A stretch of DNA of 64,000 nucleotides, from assembly GCF_000955955.1 (NCBI RefSeq), contig NZ_JYJG01000069.1:1-64000 (forward strand). Direction: 5' to 3'. How positions within the stretch are numbered: position 1 is the first letter of the stretch; every line of letters begins with the position of its first letter. This document shows positions 35,011-42,042 of the stretch, in pieces. The DNA is from Lentzea aerocolonigenes (lineage in GTDB: Bacteria > Actinomycetota > Actinomycetes > Mycobacteriales > Pseudonocardiaceae). A program made the position numbers and the translations under genes. The notes beneath the pieces were generated by a model. That model saw only the letters and a program-made list of their open reading frames with translations. It did no database searches and was not told the DNA's origin.

Positions 35011-35336
35011 CGCGGCTCCAGTGCGGCGAACGCCGTCGCGCCGAGCGGCACGCCCAACGGTCCGCGTTTGGTGACGACGACACTTATGGAGTCGTCGTCG
35101 ACCTGGAACACGATGTTCGCTCCGGGGGCGATCTGGCCGGCCGCTTCCTCACCGCGCTGCCGTTCACCGCGTGCCGCCAACCGCGCCGCCTCTCTCGCCG
35201 CGTCGGTGCACCGCATCTGCTCGACGACAGCGGTGAGACCTGCGGCTGCCAGCCCCATGACGATCAGGAGCGCGCAAACGGCGATCGCCGCCTCGACCGT
35301 GGCCATGCCGCTGTCGTCAGACCGCCGAAAGCGCAC
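35007..35336 (-). CDS. TadE-family minor pilin
   Basis: A 109-residue protein with the TadE layout: a short basic N-terminus, the processing-site-like DDSGMATVEAAIAV, one membrane helix (residues 11-35) and a small outer domain. The TadE-type glutamate is at +5 after the presumed cleavage region. The GTG start lies inside the pilin gene (20-base overlap) and the stop overlaps the next gene by four bases. It would be a minor subunit of the Flp/Tad pilus (Rv3655c counterpart). Confidence 0.82.
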   Translation of the reverse strand: MRFRRSDDSGMATVEAAIAVCALLIVMGLAAAGLTAVVEQMRCTDAAREAARLAARGERQRGEEAAGQIAPGANIVFQVDDDSISVVVTKRGPLGVPLGATAFAALEPR

Positions 35337-35478
35337 GCTGTATCAGCCCCTGCAACATGTTCTCCATCCAGTCGCTGGTGGCGATCGCGTACAGCACCCC
35401 GGCGAGCGCGGCCACCGCGAGCGTCCCGATCGCGTACTCGACCGTGCTCATGCCGCTGTCGTCCTTCAGCAGTTCCAC
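35317..35478 (-). CDS. Flp-type pilin (DUF4244)
   Basis: A 53-residue protein read from GTG at 35478 behind AAGGAG: a short leader, then DDSGMSTVEYAIGTLAVAALAGVLY. The Gly/Met followed by STVEYA is the prepilin cleavage and helix-packing motif of Flp pilins (Glu and Tyr at +5/+6), and one hydrophobic helix makes up most of the mature peptide. It is the probable main pilus subunit of this operon (Rv3656c counterpart). It follows tadC by ten bases and overlaps the TadE gene. Confidence 0.85.
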   Translation of the reverse strand: MELLKDDSGMSTVEYAIGTLAVAALAGVLYAIATSDWMENMLQGLIQRALSAV

Positions 35479-35488
35479 TTCGTTCTCC

Positions 35489-36016
35489 TTAATTGAGGAA
35501 TTGATCGGCCAGGCCCAGCACCACCGGCATGACGCCGAGGCACAGGAACGCCGGCAGGAAACACAGCGCCAGCGGTGCCGCGACGGCCACAGCCGCTCGT
35601 TGCGCCTCGGCCTCGGCCTGGTCCTTCGCCTCGGCTCTGGTCCGCTCGGCGAGGTCGGCGGCTTGGCCGGCGAACGCAGCTCCTGAACGCGCGGTCCTTC
35701 TGGCGGCTCTCGCGAGCGCGGCTGTCGTTTTGTCGGTCAGGGCTTGCGCCCACGCGGTGTTCGGGTCCGCGCCGAGTGCGAGCAGTTCGGCGACGTGGCT
35801 CAGTTCTCCGATGCCCGCCGCCTTTATCGCAGTCGGTACCGGCAGGCCGGCCCTGAGACAGGCGGCGAGGAGGTCCAGCGCCGCGGCTCTTTCGAACGGA
35901 CCGTCCTTCGCGCGGTTTGCCGGCGGCGGGTCGTGCGTTTGTGGTCTCAGCCGGTCGATCGCTCGGCCCGGTGCCGGTGCGACGAGGATCGCCAGCGCTA
36001 TCAGGAGGAGCGTCAC
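35489..36016 (-). CDS. Type II secretion F-domain membrane protein (TadC-like)
   Basis: A 175-residue inner-membrane platform protein. An N-terminal helix is followed by the F-domain helices (ALDLLAACLRAGLPVPTAIKAAG; ARSGAAFAGQAADLAERTRAEAK) and a C-terminal pair of membrane helices (ALCFLPAFLCLGVMPVVLGL). The GTG at 36016 overlaps the tadB stop as GTGA. It would work with TadB and the TadA ATPase to assemble the pilus. Shorter than proteobacterial TadC, as usual in actinobacteria (Rv3657c counterpart). Confidence 0.83.
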   Translation of the reverse strand: MTLLLIALAILVAPAPGRAIDRLRPQTHDPPPANRAKDGPFERAAALDLLAACLRAGLPVPTAIKAAGIGELSHVAELLALGADPNTAWAQALTDKTTAALARAARRTARSGAAFAGQAADLAERTRAEAKDQAEAEAQRAAVAVAAPLALCFLPAFLCLGVMPVVLGLADQFLN

Positions 36017-36783
36017 GGCTCCACCTCGGTGATCCTCTTCGTCCACCACAGTCCTGCAGCGAGGAACAGTGCGCCCAGCACGAGCAGAAGCTGCCCAGCT
36101 GTGGTTTCGATCAGCGTGTGGAGCGGTCGTGCGCCACTCAGTTCGCCGAGCAGCACTCCGAACACCGGCAGCGCCGCGAGCACCGCGGCACTCGCCCTCG
36201 GCCCGGCCATGCGGGCGTGCACCTGTCGTGCGAACGCGGCCCGCTGGTCGAGATCGCGCCTCGTCGCGTCCAGGACATCCGCGAGCGCGACACCATGTCT
36301 CGCCGACACGTGCCATGCCTTGGCCAGCTGATCCGTGGCTGTGGCGAGGAGCGGTTGCCTCAGGTCTCTCAGGGTCCGCTCGACGTCGCCACCCAGCCGC
36401 GCGGTGGCCGCCGCGGCTCTGAGCACTTCATCGGCTGGTGCCGGGGTGTCCTGTGCGGCACCTTCTGCCGCGTTGGCTGGATGGGCACCCGCGCGTAGCT
36501 CGTCGACCACGCCGCCGAGACCGTTGCTGAGCGCTTCCGTCGCCGCTCTGAGCGCTCGGCTTCGCTTGCCCTGCTTGACGATCCGGTAGATCACCGCGGC
36601 GAGGACGGCTCCGGCGACGAGGCCGCCGAGGCCGGCTGCGAGGTAGGTGATCGTTGCTGCGGCCACCGGCCACAGCCATTGCGGAACAACGATTTCCCGC
36701 TTGTCTCTCGGCCTGAGCCTGCGGATCGGTTTGAGCTGCGGCCACACCAGCAGTGCTGCGGCTGTCAGCACGAGGCTCAGCAC
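36013..36783 (-). CDS. Type II secretion F-domain membrane protein (TadB-like)
   Basis: A 256-residue platform protein with two N-terminal membrane helices, a cytoplasmic F domain (ALSNGLGGVVDELRAGAHPANA through GDVERTLRDL and DVLDATRRDLDQRAAF) and C-terminal membrane helices. Its GTG overlaps the tadA stop by seven bases. Counterpart of Rv3658c. TadB and TadC normally form a hetero-oligomeric base above the ATPase. Confidence 0.83.
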   Translation of the reverse strand: MLSLVLTAAALLVWPQLKPIRRLRPRDKREIVVPQWLWPVAAATITYLAAGLGGLVAGAVLAAVIYRIVKQGKRSRALRAATEALSNGLGGVVDELRAGAHPANAAEGAAQDTPAPADEVLRAAAATARLGGDVERTLRDLRQPLLATATDQLAKAWHVSARHGVALADVLDATRRDLDQRAAFARQVHARMAGPRASAAVLAALPVFGVLLGELSGARPLHTLIETTAGQLLLVLGALFLAAGLWWTKRITEVEP

Positions 36784-37892
36784 AGCGCCCCCTTTTCGTA
36801 CCAGCCTTGCGCTCTGGTCCAGATTGGACGGACCTCGAGCCCGCTTCCGGTGCGCGTGAACCGTCCGATCTCGGCGAGGTGCCGCGCGCCGTCGTCCGCT
36901 CGTCGCATGTGCAGGACGAGTTGGACGGCCGCGGCCACCTGGCTGTGCAGGGCTTGCTGATCCAGCCCTGCGAGCGCGCCGAGTGCTTCGAGCCTGGCCG
37001 GAACCTCGGCGGGCGAGTTGGCGTGCAGCGTGCCGGCCCCGCCTTCGTGGCCGGTGTTGAGCGAACTGAGGAGTTCTTTGACCTCAGCACCTCTGACCTC
37101 ACCGACGACGATCCGGTCGGGCCGCATGCGCAACGCCTCTCGTACCAGCGACCGCACGGTGATCTCGCCGGCACCTTCGACGTTGGGCGGCCGCGCGACG
37201 AGCCTCACGAACTGCGGGTGGTCCGGGTGCAGCTCGCCCGCGTCCTCCACGCACACGATGCGTTCGGTTTCCGGGACGCAACCGAGCAGCGCCGACAGCA
37301 GCGACGTCTTGCCCGACCCGGTGCCGCCGATCACCAGGAATGCCTTGCGTTCACGGACGATCGTCGTGAGCGCTTCCGCGATCTCGGCATCGAACGTGCC
37401 GAGCTCCTGGAGCACCTTCAGATCGTGCGTCGCGGGCCTCAGCACGCGGAGCGACAGGCAGGTGCTGTCCGCGATCGGTGGAAGTACCGCGTGCAGCCGG
37501 ACCCCGCTGCCCGGCAACCACCCGTCGACGCACGGCGAGGCGTCGTCGAGTCGCCTGCCCGCCGCAACCGCGAGGCGTTGGGCGAGGCGGCGGACCGCGT
37601 CCTCGTCCGGGAAGGTGATGCTGGTGCGGCGCAGGCCTTCGGTGCCGTCGACCCACACCTGGTCCGGCGCGGTGACGAGGACGTCGGTGGTGCCGGGGTC
37701 GGCGAGCAGCGGGTCGAGCGGGCCGGTGCCGCTGAACTCCTGGCGGAGAACTTGGAGCGCCTCCAAGACATCCGAGTCGGCGAGCACGCCACCCGCTTCG
37801 GAGCGGACTGCGTGGGCGACGACCGCGGCGGTCATCTCCATGTCCGCTCCGGCCAGGCGGTGGCGCACGCGGTCGATCAGGGCGGCGGTCAT
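36777..37892 (-). CDS. tadA: Tad pilus secretion ATPase TadA
   Basis: A 371-residue type II/IV secretion ATPase. The N-terminal domain contains VLEALQVLRQEF and TDVLVTAPDQVWV; the ATPase core shows GGTGSGKTS (Lys195), an Asp-box CVEDAGELHPDHPQ, the Walker B-like RIVVGEVRGAE and the His-box TGHEGGAGTLHA. It powers Flp pilus assembly. An SD (GGAGG) sits seven bases before the ATG at 37892, and the start also overlaps the preceding repeat-protein stop (ATGA). The N-terminal 60 residues are the apparent source of the repeats in the gene just upstream. Confidence 0.92.
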   Translation of the reverse strand: MTAALIDRVRHRLAGADMEMTAAVVAHAVRSEAGGVLADSDVLEALQVLRQEFSGTGPLDPLLADPGTTDVLVTAPDQVWVDGTEGLRRTSITFPDEDAVRRLAQRLAVAAGRRLDDASPCVDGWLPGSGVRLHAVLPPIADSTCLSLRVLRPATHDLKVLQELGTFDAEIAEALTTIVRERKAFLVIGGTGSGKTSLLSALLGCVPETERIVCVEDAGELHPDHPQFVRLVARPPNVEGAGEITVRSLVREALRMRPDRIVVGEVRGAEVKELLSSLNTGHEGGAGTLHANSPAEVPARLEALGALAGLDQQALHSQVAAAVQLVLHMRRADDGARHLAEIGRFTRTGSGLEVRPIWTRAQGWYEKGALC

Positions 37893-38797
37893 GTCGCAGC
37901 CTCCAGAGGCTCCGAGCAGCGGATTGCCGTGTCGTGGAAGGTCCCGCGGCGAAGGGGCGCGGTGCTGTGGCGGCGGGCGTGGGCTGGCGCGGCGACCAGG
38001 ACGTCGGCGGAGGCGGGCCCGGCGAACAACAGGTTCACGGGGCCAGGGCCGCAGGGTTTTTGGCGGAGAGCTTGGAGCGCCTCCAATTTCTGCTCGCGGG
38101 AGACGGCGGTGGCGGTCATGCCACGGCCTCCGGAAGCTGGGAGCCATGCGCCGTCGTCGTGGAAGCTGGTGCGACGCGGGATTCCGGTGGTGCGGAAGAC
38201 GTGAGAGAGCGCAGCGATCGGGACATCGGTCGAATCGGCGAACAACAGGTCGACCGGACCCGAACCGCCGAGCTCTTGGCGGAGACCTTGGAGCGCCTCC
38301 AAGCTCTCCTCGCGGGAGACGGCGGTGACGGTCATGCCACGGCCTCCGGAAGCTGGGAGCCATGCGCCGTCGTCGTGGAAGCTGGTGCGACGCGGGATTC
38401 CGGTGGTGCGGAAGACGTGAGAGAGCGCAGCGATCGGGACATCGGTCGAATCGGCCAACAACAGGTCCACCGGACTCGAACTGCCGAGCTCTTGGCGGAG
38501 ACCTTGGAGCGCCTCCAAGGGCTCCTTGTGGGAGACCACGGCGGGGCGTACGCCAGTGGTGCCTTCGACCTGTCCCTGCGCGGGTGCCGTGACCAGGACG
38601 TCGGTGCAGTTGGCGACAGCGGTGAGGCGCCGGCCGTTGGCGCTTTCCACCGGGACGTGGACAGGCACCACGGCCACGGCGCTGGCGGTGTCAGGGACGG
38701 CTGGCGCGGGGGTCGGCCGACCTGAGCTGCCGGATTTCGGGTGGAGAACTTGGAGGGGCTCCAAGTTCTTCTTGTGGGTGGCGGTGGAGGGGGTCAT
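37889..38797 (-). CDS. Tandem-repeat protein built from TadA N-terminal-like segments
   Basis: A 302-residue protein with four imperfect in-frame units. Each holds a block like LEALQGLRQELG, then S/G-PVDLL-ADSTDV, matching TadA's own LEALQVLRQEFSG-GPLD-LLAD-TTDV. Two central units (starting near 38331 and 38115 on the minus strand) are 72 codons long and identical over their first 125 bases; the outer units are diverged. Third positions are mostly G/C, so it behaves as a coding gene. Its start and stop overlap the neighbouring genes by ATGA on both sides. No catalytic motif, signal or membrane segment. It may bind TadA's partners or be a still-evolving duplication relic. Confidence 0.65.
   Translation of the reverse strand: MTPSTATHKKNLEPLQVLHPKSGSSGRPTPAPAVPDTASAVAVVPVHVPVESANGRRLTAVANCTDVLVTAPAQGQVEGTTGVRPAVVSHKEPLEALQGLRQELGSSSPVDLLLADSTDVPIAALSHVFRTTGIPRRTSFHDDGAWLPASGGRGMTVTAVSREESLEALQGLRQELGGSGPVDLLFADSTDVPIAALSHVFRTTGIPRRTSFHDDGAWLPASGGRGMTATAVSREQKLEALQALRQKPCGPGPVNLLFAGPASADVLVAAPAHARRHSTAPLRRGTFHDTAIRCSEPLEAAT
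38115..38546 (-). repeat. Two tandem 216-bp direct repeats
   Basis: Unit boundaries at 38115-38330 and 38331-38546. The first 125 bases of the two copies are identical; the remainder differs at roughly ten positions. The period is 72 codons, so the frame is kept. Related, more diverged copies flank them at 37899-38114 and inside tadA (about 37660-37775). Confidence 0.9.
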
Positions 38798-38895
38798 GTG
38801 GCGGCCTCTGGGCGTTGGGCGTGGCGGCCGTAGGTGATCTCGCGGCCCGTGAGGCGGAGCCAGGTCTCGTGGCACCAGGCCAGGAAGCGGCTCAT
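38794..38895 (-). CDS. 33-residue micro-protein in the ssd-tadA operon
   Basis: MSRFLAWCHETWL-type basic, Trp/His/Arg-rich peptide of 33 residues. The ATG overlaps the previous micro-gene's stop (ATGA) with AAGGAGG ten bases upstream, and its own stop overlaps the ATG of the repeat protein (ATGA). The repeated four-base overlaps argue that it is translated. An amphipathic first half could associate with membrane. Function unknown. Confidence 0.55.
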   Translation of the reverse strand: MSRFLAWCHETWLRLTGREITYGRHAQRPEAAT

Positions 38896-38999
38896 TCCGG
38901 CGGTTCCTCCTTGAACACGAAGCGAGGCGGGAAGGGGCGGCCGTAGACGAAGAGGTTGCGCACCATCCGCCAGCAGATGCTGAAGAGAAGGCGGATCAC
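38892..38999 (-). CDS. 35-residue micro-protein in the ssd-tadA operon
   Basis: A 35-residue peptide opening with a hydrophobic/aromatic segment (MIRLLFSICWRMVRNLFVYG) followed by a Pro-rich acidic tail ending EEPPE. The GTG overlaps the stop of the Cys-pair micro-gene as GTGA, and its own stop overlaps the next ATG. The first 20 residues could form a short membrane or amphipathic helix. Function unknown. Confidence 0.55.
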   Translation of the reverse strand: MIRLLFSICWRMVRNLFVYGRPFPPRFVFKEEPPE

Positions 39000-39175
39000 G
39001 GACGCGGATCCGTTGGCGCGGAGGCGGTTTCGGGCCGGCCGCACTTGTCGCAGGAGTAGCTAGGGCGCCTCTCCGGTGGTGCGGCCCGGGCAGCCGTCGA
39101 GGACTTGGCGCCGGCCCGTTCGATCGCGCGGAGGATCACTGCGCGGCGGAGGCAGTCGGTGCACGGCTGCCTCAT
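38996..39175 (-). CDS. 59-residue CxxC...CxxC micro-protein coupled to ssd
   Basis: A small basic protein with two CxxC pairs, CTDC (Cys5, Cys8) and CDKC (Cys42, Cys45), the spacing of a zinc-ribbon or rubredoxin-like knuckle, joined by an Arg/Ala helix. The ATG overlaps the ssd stop as ATGA and the stop overlaps the next GTG. Its place between Ssd and the pilus genes suggests a DNA- or protein-binding accessory factor (inference). Confidence 0.62.
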   Translation of the reverse strand: MRQPCTDCLRRAVILRAIERAGAKSSTAARAAPPERRPSYSCDKCGRPETASAPTDPRP

Positions 39176-40206
39176 GGGCGCAGCTCCTTCAGCACCAGGC
39201 GGGCCGCGGTTGCCAGTGGGCCCTTGGGGTTGCGGGGGAAGCTGCCGCGTTCGAGCGACTCGGCCAGGCCCGGTTCTGGGCGCATCTGGGTGAGCAGGGG
39301 GACGCCGATCACGTCGGCCATCTCGGCGGCTTGGAGGTTGCCAGGGGATGGGCCGCGGACCACCAGGCGGATGTTGCGGCCTTGAGTGAGCAGGCGGGTG
39401 GCGACTCTGCTGGCGGCTGCGGTTGCGCGGACCTCGGCCGGGACTACCAGGACTGTCAGGTCGGTGCGGTCGAGGGCGGCTGAGGCTGCGGCTGTCGGGT
39501 GGCGTGGGAGGTCGCAGACGACGGTGCAGCCCGAGCGGCGGCCTGCGTCCAGGACGGCGGCCACGGCGGCGGGTTCCGGGTCTGGGCCCGTTCGGTCGCA
39601 GGCCAGGACGCTCAGGCTGCCGGTGACGGGGAGGGCTGCGCGGAGGGCCGACATCGGGACTCGGCCGCCGCTGCAGTGGACGCCTGGCCAGCGGGCGCCC
39701 TCGTCGGACTCGGTGCCCAGGGCCAGATCTATGCCGCCGCCCAGCGGGTCGCAGTCGACGAGCATCGCCTCGCCGCCCGCCGCCACCGCTTCGCGGCCGG
39801 CCGCGATGGCGAGGATCGAGGCGCCTGAGCCTCCGCGGCCGCCTACGAAGGACACCACTCGCCCTCGGTCGGAGGGCGGGCCCTCTCCCACATCGGCGAG
39901 AGCGCTCACGAGAGAGCGGCCGTCGAGAGGTAGTTCCAGAACGCGGTCAGCGCCCAGAGCTACCGCCGGAGCCCAGGGCGGATCGCCTCCGTGGACCACC
40001 AGGACGCCTGAGCGGCGCGGGAGGTTCGCGTCCAGGCACGCGGAGACGGCCGGGGGATCCAGCAGGACGAGAGGTGCGCTGTGCCATTGCGAGCGCAGCG
40101 AGGTGACGTCGGGGGCGCAGGAGACCGAGCAGTCCGCGGCGGCGGCCATGCGGAGGACCTCGTCGAGGAGGTCCTGGTCCGTGAGCAGGGCGATGGGGTG
40201 GGTCAT
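39172..40206 (-). CDS. ssd: Septum-site-determining protein Ssd (CpaE/TadZ/MinD-like)
   Basis: A 344-residue protein with a receiver-like N-terminal region (about 1-110; begins MTHPIALLTDQDLLDEV) and a MinD/ParA-type ATPase fold. The P-loop is SFVGGRGGSGAS, with Ala-Ser where Lys-Thr is usual, as in other Ssd proteins, so nucleotide binding may be atypical. A VDCDPLGGGIDL block follows near residue 165. In mycobacteria Ssd inhibits septation. As first gene of the Tad operon it may also act as TadZ, placing the pilus machinery. The ATG at 40206 is chosen from the conserved N-terminus. Confidence 0.88.
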   Translation of the reverse strand: MTHPIALLTDQDLLDEVLRMAAAADCSVSCAPDVTSLRSQWHSAPLVLLDPPAVSACLDANLPRRSGVLVVHGGDPPWAPAVALGADRVLELPLDGRSLVSALADVGEGPPSDRGRVVSFVGGRGGSGASILAIAAGREAVAAGGEAMLVDCDPLGGGIDLALGTESDEGARWPGVHCSGGRVPMSALRAALPVTGSLSVLACDRTGPDPEPAAVAAVLDAGRRSGCTVVCDLPRHPTAAASAALDRTDLTVLVVPAEVRATAAASRVATRLLTQGRNIRLVVRGPSPGNLQAAEMADVIGVPLLTQMRPEPGLAESLERGSFPRNPKGPLATAARLVLKELRP

Positions 40207-40258
40207 GGGGTCCACGCTGCTGGGTCGTGATGAACGACACAACGGGCGAAGATCCAGA

Positions 40259-40284
40259 TGTGGACAAATCGCGGGTGTGGACAA
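40259..40284 (-). promoter_or_regulatory. Two tandem perfect DnaA boxes upstream of ssd
   Basis: TTGTCCACA occurs twice on the minus strand (40284-40276 and 40267-40259), 17 bases apart, 53-78 bases before the ssd ATG. This is the actinobacterial DnaA-box consensus. The pair may allow DnaA to control the septum/pilus operon, or titrate DnaA. Confidence 0.7.
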
Positions 40285-40418
40285 GTCGCGATCTTGAAGC
40301 CCTGCAACAGCAGGAAGTGTCAGACCTGTGTGCGAGCCTGGAGGGTTGGGCGCAGAAACCCGGAGGAAGAAGAGCAGAGGTCCAGTCGAACCCGCGAGGA
40401 ATCGGGGCCTGGATATGG

Positions 40419-40503
40419 GACGACCCCCGCCAGGGGGGAGGGACGGGGGTCGTCAATGGTTCAGTCCCGGGGGGTCGGACTGAACCCGTCCGTCGAACCG
40501 GAC
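40419..40503 (-). ncRNA. 6C small RNA
   Basis: On the minus strand two strong hairpins follow each other: one with 10-bp arms (40458-40486) and loop GACCCCCCG, one with 11-bp arms (40419-40454) and a C-rich loop containing CCCCCC. Two stem-loops with C-rich loops define the actinobacterial 6C RNA, which in M. tuberculosis lies in this same place, between the ssd and HAD genes. A -10-like TACAGT (40515-40510) sits about seven bases before the assumed 5' end. The RNA is thought to base-pair with G-rich mRNA regions. Ends are approximate. Confidence 0.85.
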
Positions 40504-40653
40504 TCTCCTACTGTATCCCCATGCGCCAGTGCCGCGCGCAACTTCGGCAACAGCTGCGGGCCAAGTTTCGGTAACCGTGTCGCACAACGGTTTCGTACAC
40601 GAACGAAATGCCGCCCGAACGGCCTACTGACGAGTACACCTAAGCTGAGCTAC

Positions 40654-41448
40654 ATGAGTCGGATCGCCGCCTTCTTCGACCTCGACAAGACCGTGATCGC
40701 GAAGTCGAGCACGCTGGCGTTCAGCCGTCCCTTCTTCCAGGAGGGGCTGATCAACCGCCGCGCCGTGCTGAAGAGCGCATACGCGCAGCTCGTGTTCATG
40801 CTCGCCGGTGCGGATGCGGACCAGATGGACCGCATGCGCGCGCACATCACCGCATTGGCCGCAGGCTGGGACGTCGAGCAGATCCGCAGCATCGTCAACG
40901 AGACGCTGCACGACATCGTCGATCCACTCGTCTACAAAGAGGCGACGCAGTTGATCGCCGATCACAAGGCGGAGGGTCACGACGTCGTCATCGTGAGTGC
41001 GTCCGGGGAAGAACTGGTCGCCCCCATTGCGCAGATGATCGGTGCGGACTACAGCGTCGGAACCAAGATGGTCGTTCACGACGGCCGCTACACCGGCGAT
41101 GTCGACTTCTACTGCGCGGCCGACAACAAAGCCGTCGCGATCAAGCAGCTCGCCGCCGAGCACGGTTACGACCTCGCCAAGAGCTACGCCTACTCGGACA
41201 GCGTCACGGACCTGCCGATGCTCGAGGTCGTCGGCCACCCGACGGTCATCAACCCGGACAGGGGCCTGCGCCGCACCGCCGTGCAGAAGGGCTGGCCGGT
41301 GCTGCAGTTCTCCGACCCGGTGAGCCTGCGCTCCCGCATCCCCACCCCGTCGGGCAAGACCGTCGCCGTCACGGCCATCAGCCTCGGCGCGGTCGCCGCC
41401 GCCGGAGCCGCCTGGTACGGCCTGCGGCGCAAGCGCAACCGCGACTGA
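40654..41448 (+). CDS. HAD-superfamily subfamily IB phosphatase, membrane-anchored (SerB-like; Rv3661-like)
   Basis: A 264-residue hydrolase. Motif I is FFDLDKT (residues 8-14, nucleophile Asp9), motif II VIVSAS (near residue 113), and the Lys and Asp of motifs III/IV are in DNKAVAIKQ and YSDSVTDLPML. It is of the phosphoserine-phosphatase type, though the true substrate is not known; related proteins act on phospholipid or polyprenyl phosphates. The last 30 residues make a C-terminal membrane helix with a basic end (GLRRKRNRD). The ATG at 40654 gives the conserved N-terminus. Divergent from 6C RNA and ssd. Confidence 0.86.
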   Translation: MSRIAAFFDLDKTVIAKSSTLAFSRPFFQEGLINRRAVLKSAYAQLVFMLAGADADQMDRMRAHITALAAGWDVEQIRSIVNETLHDIVDPLVYKEATQLIADHKAEGHDVVIVSASGEELVAPIAQMIGADYSVGTKMVVHDGRYTGDVDFYCAADNKAVAIKQLAAEHGYDLAKSYAYSDSVTDLPMLEVVGHPTVINPDRGLRRTAVQKGWPVLQFSDPVSLRSRIPTPSGKTVAVTAISLGAVAAAGAAWYGLRRKRNRD

Positions 41449-42042
41449 AGTCAAGCCCGAAGACCAAAGAAGAAGCTATGGAGACCGGTACTGGCGAGTA
41501 GCGGCAACGCCGTGCACACGTGGTGCCCGCGTGAGTGCACGACCACGCCCTGTCAGCGGTACCCGAACATGTACAAAACCTCACAAACGCTGAAACCGCA
41601 GTACTTTCACTACTGAACGTGGCTTGAACGGTGCACCCGTCCGAGCCCTTGCTGTGACCGGCCCCACGCACTTAAATGGGTGGTGCGGAACTCGGGTCGG
41701 CCAGGGGCCAGACGAAGAGAAGTCAGGATCCACCCCGGCCAAGCTCCGTGCGCGGACTTCGAGTACCCACGCGCAGCACGCCGCGGGAGGCTTGTCGTCT
41801 AGGGCCTGCGTACCGGGACGCCGGACGCCGAGGCCAGGGTTGTACGACTAGAGTTGCACGCTTGGTAACTCGCAAGCCCGCGCTGAAGACGGGGCACCCT
41901 TTCGAGGGTGCCCCGTCTGCTTGTTACGGCAAGAAAACCCCCCGAAAGGCAGAATGTCCGCCCGTTGACCCACCACACAGCCGTGAGTAACTTGCGAAAT
42001 ACGCCAGTTACCTGTGGGAACATCACCGGGAGGCACGGACAA
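41449..42042. other. 594-base intergenic region, no gene supported
   Basis: Between the HAD gene and the GH3 gene. Short frames exist in several registers but none has a ribosome site, a domain or convincing codon use. The only clear structure is the perfect hairpin at 41887-41918. No tRNA fold was found. Confidence 0.55.
41887..41918. terminator. Perfect 14-bp hairpin with TTCG loop
   Basis: AGACGGGGCACCCT pairs with AGGGTGCCCCGTCT around a UUCG-type tetraloop, followed by GCTTGTTA. It stands about 440 bases past the HAD gene, so it may end an unannotated short transcript or act as a distant terminator. Confidence 0.65.

Larger units (their letters stand above)
40207..40653. other. 447-base divergent intergenic region between ssd and the HAD gene
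   Basis: No protein gene is supported here. It contains, in order, the ssd leader, two DnaA boxes, the 6C small RNA with its promoter (minus strand), and the HAD-gene upstream region with TAAGCT seven bases before its ATG. Confidence 0.7.

Noticed and set aside
38115-38546. CRISPR-like array
   Set aside because: The repeats are 216 bp, contiguous and in frame within a gene, without spacers.
40227-40574. Possible protein gene in the ssd/HAD gap
   Set aside because: The frame crosses the DnaA boxes and the 6C RNA, lacks a ribosome site and has no protein pattern. The RNA explains the region better.
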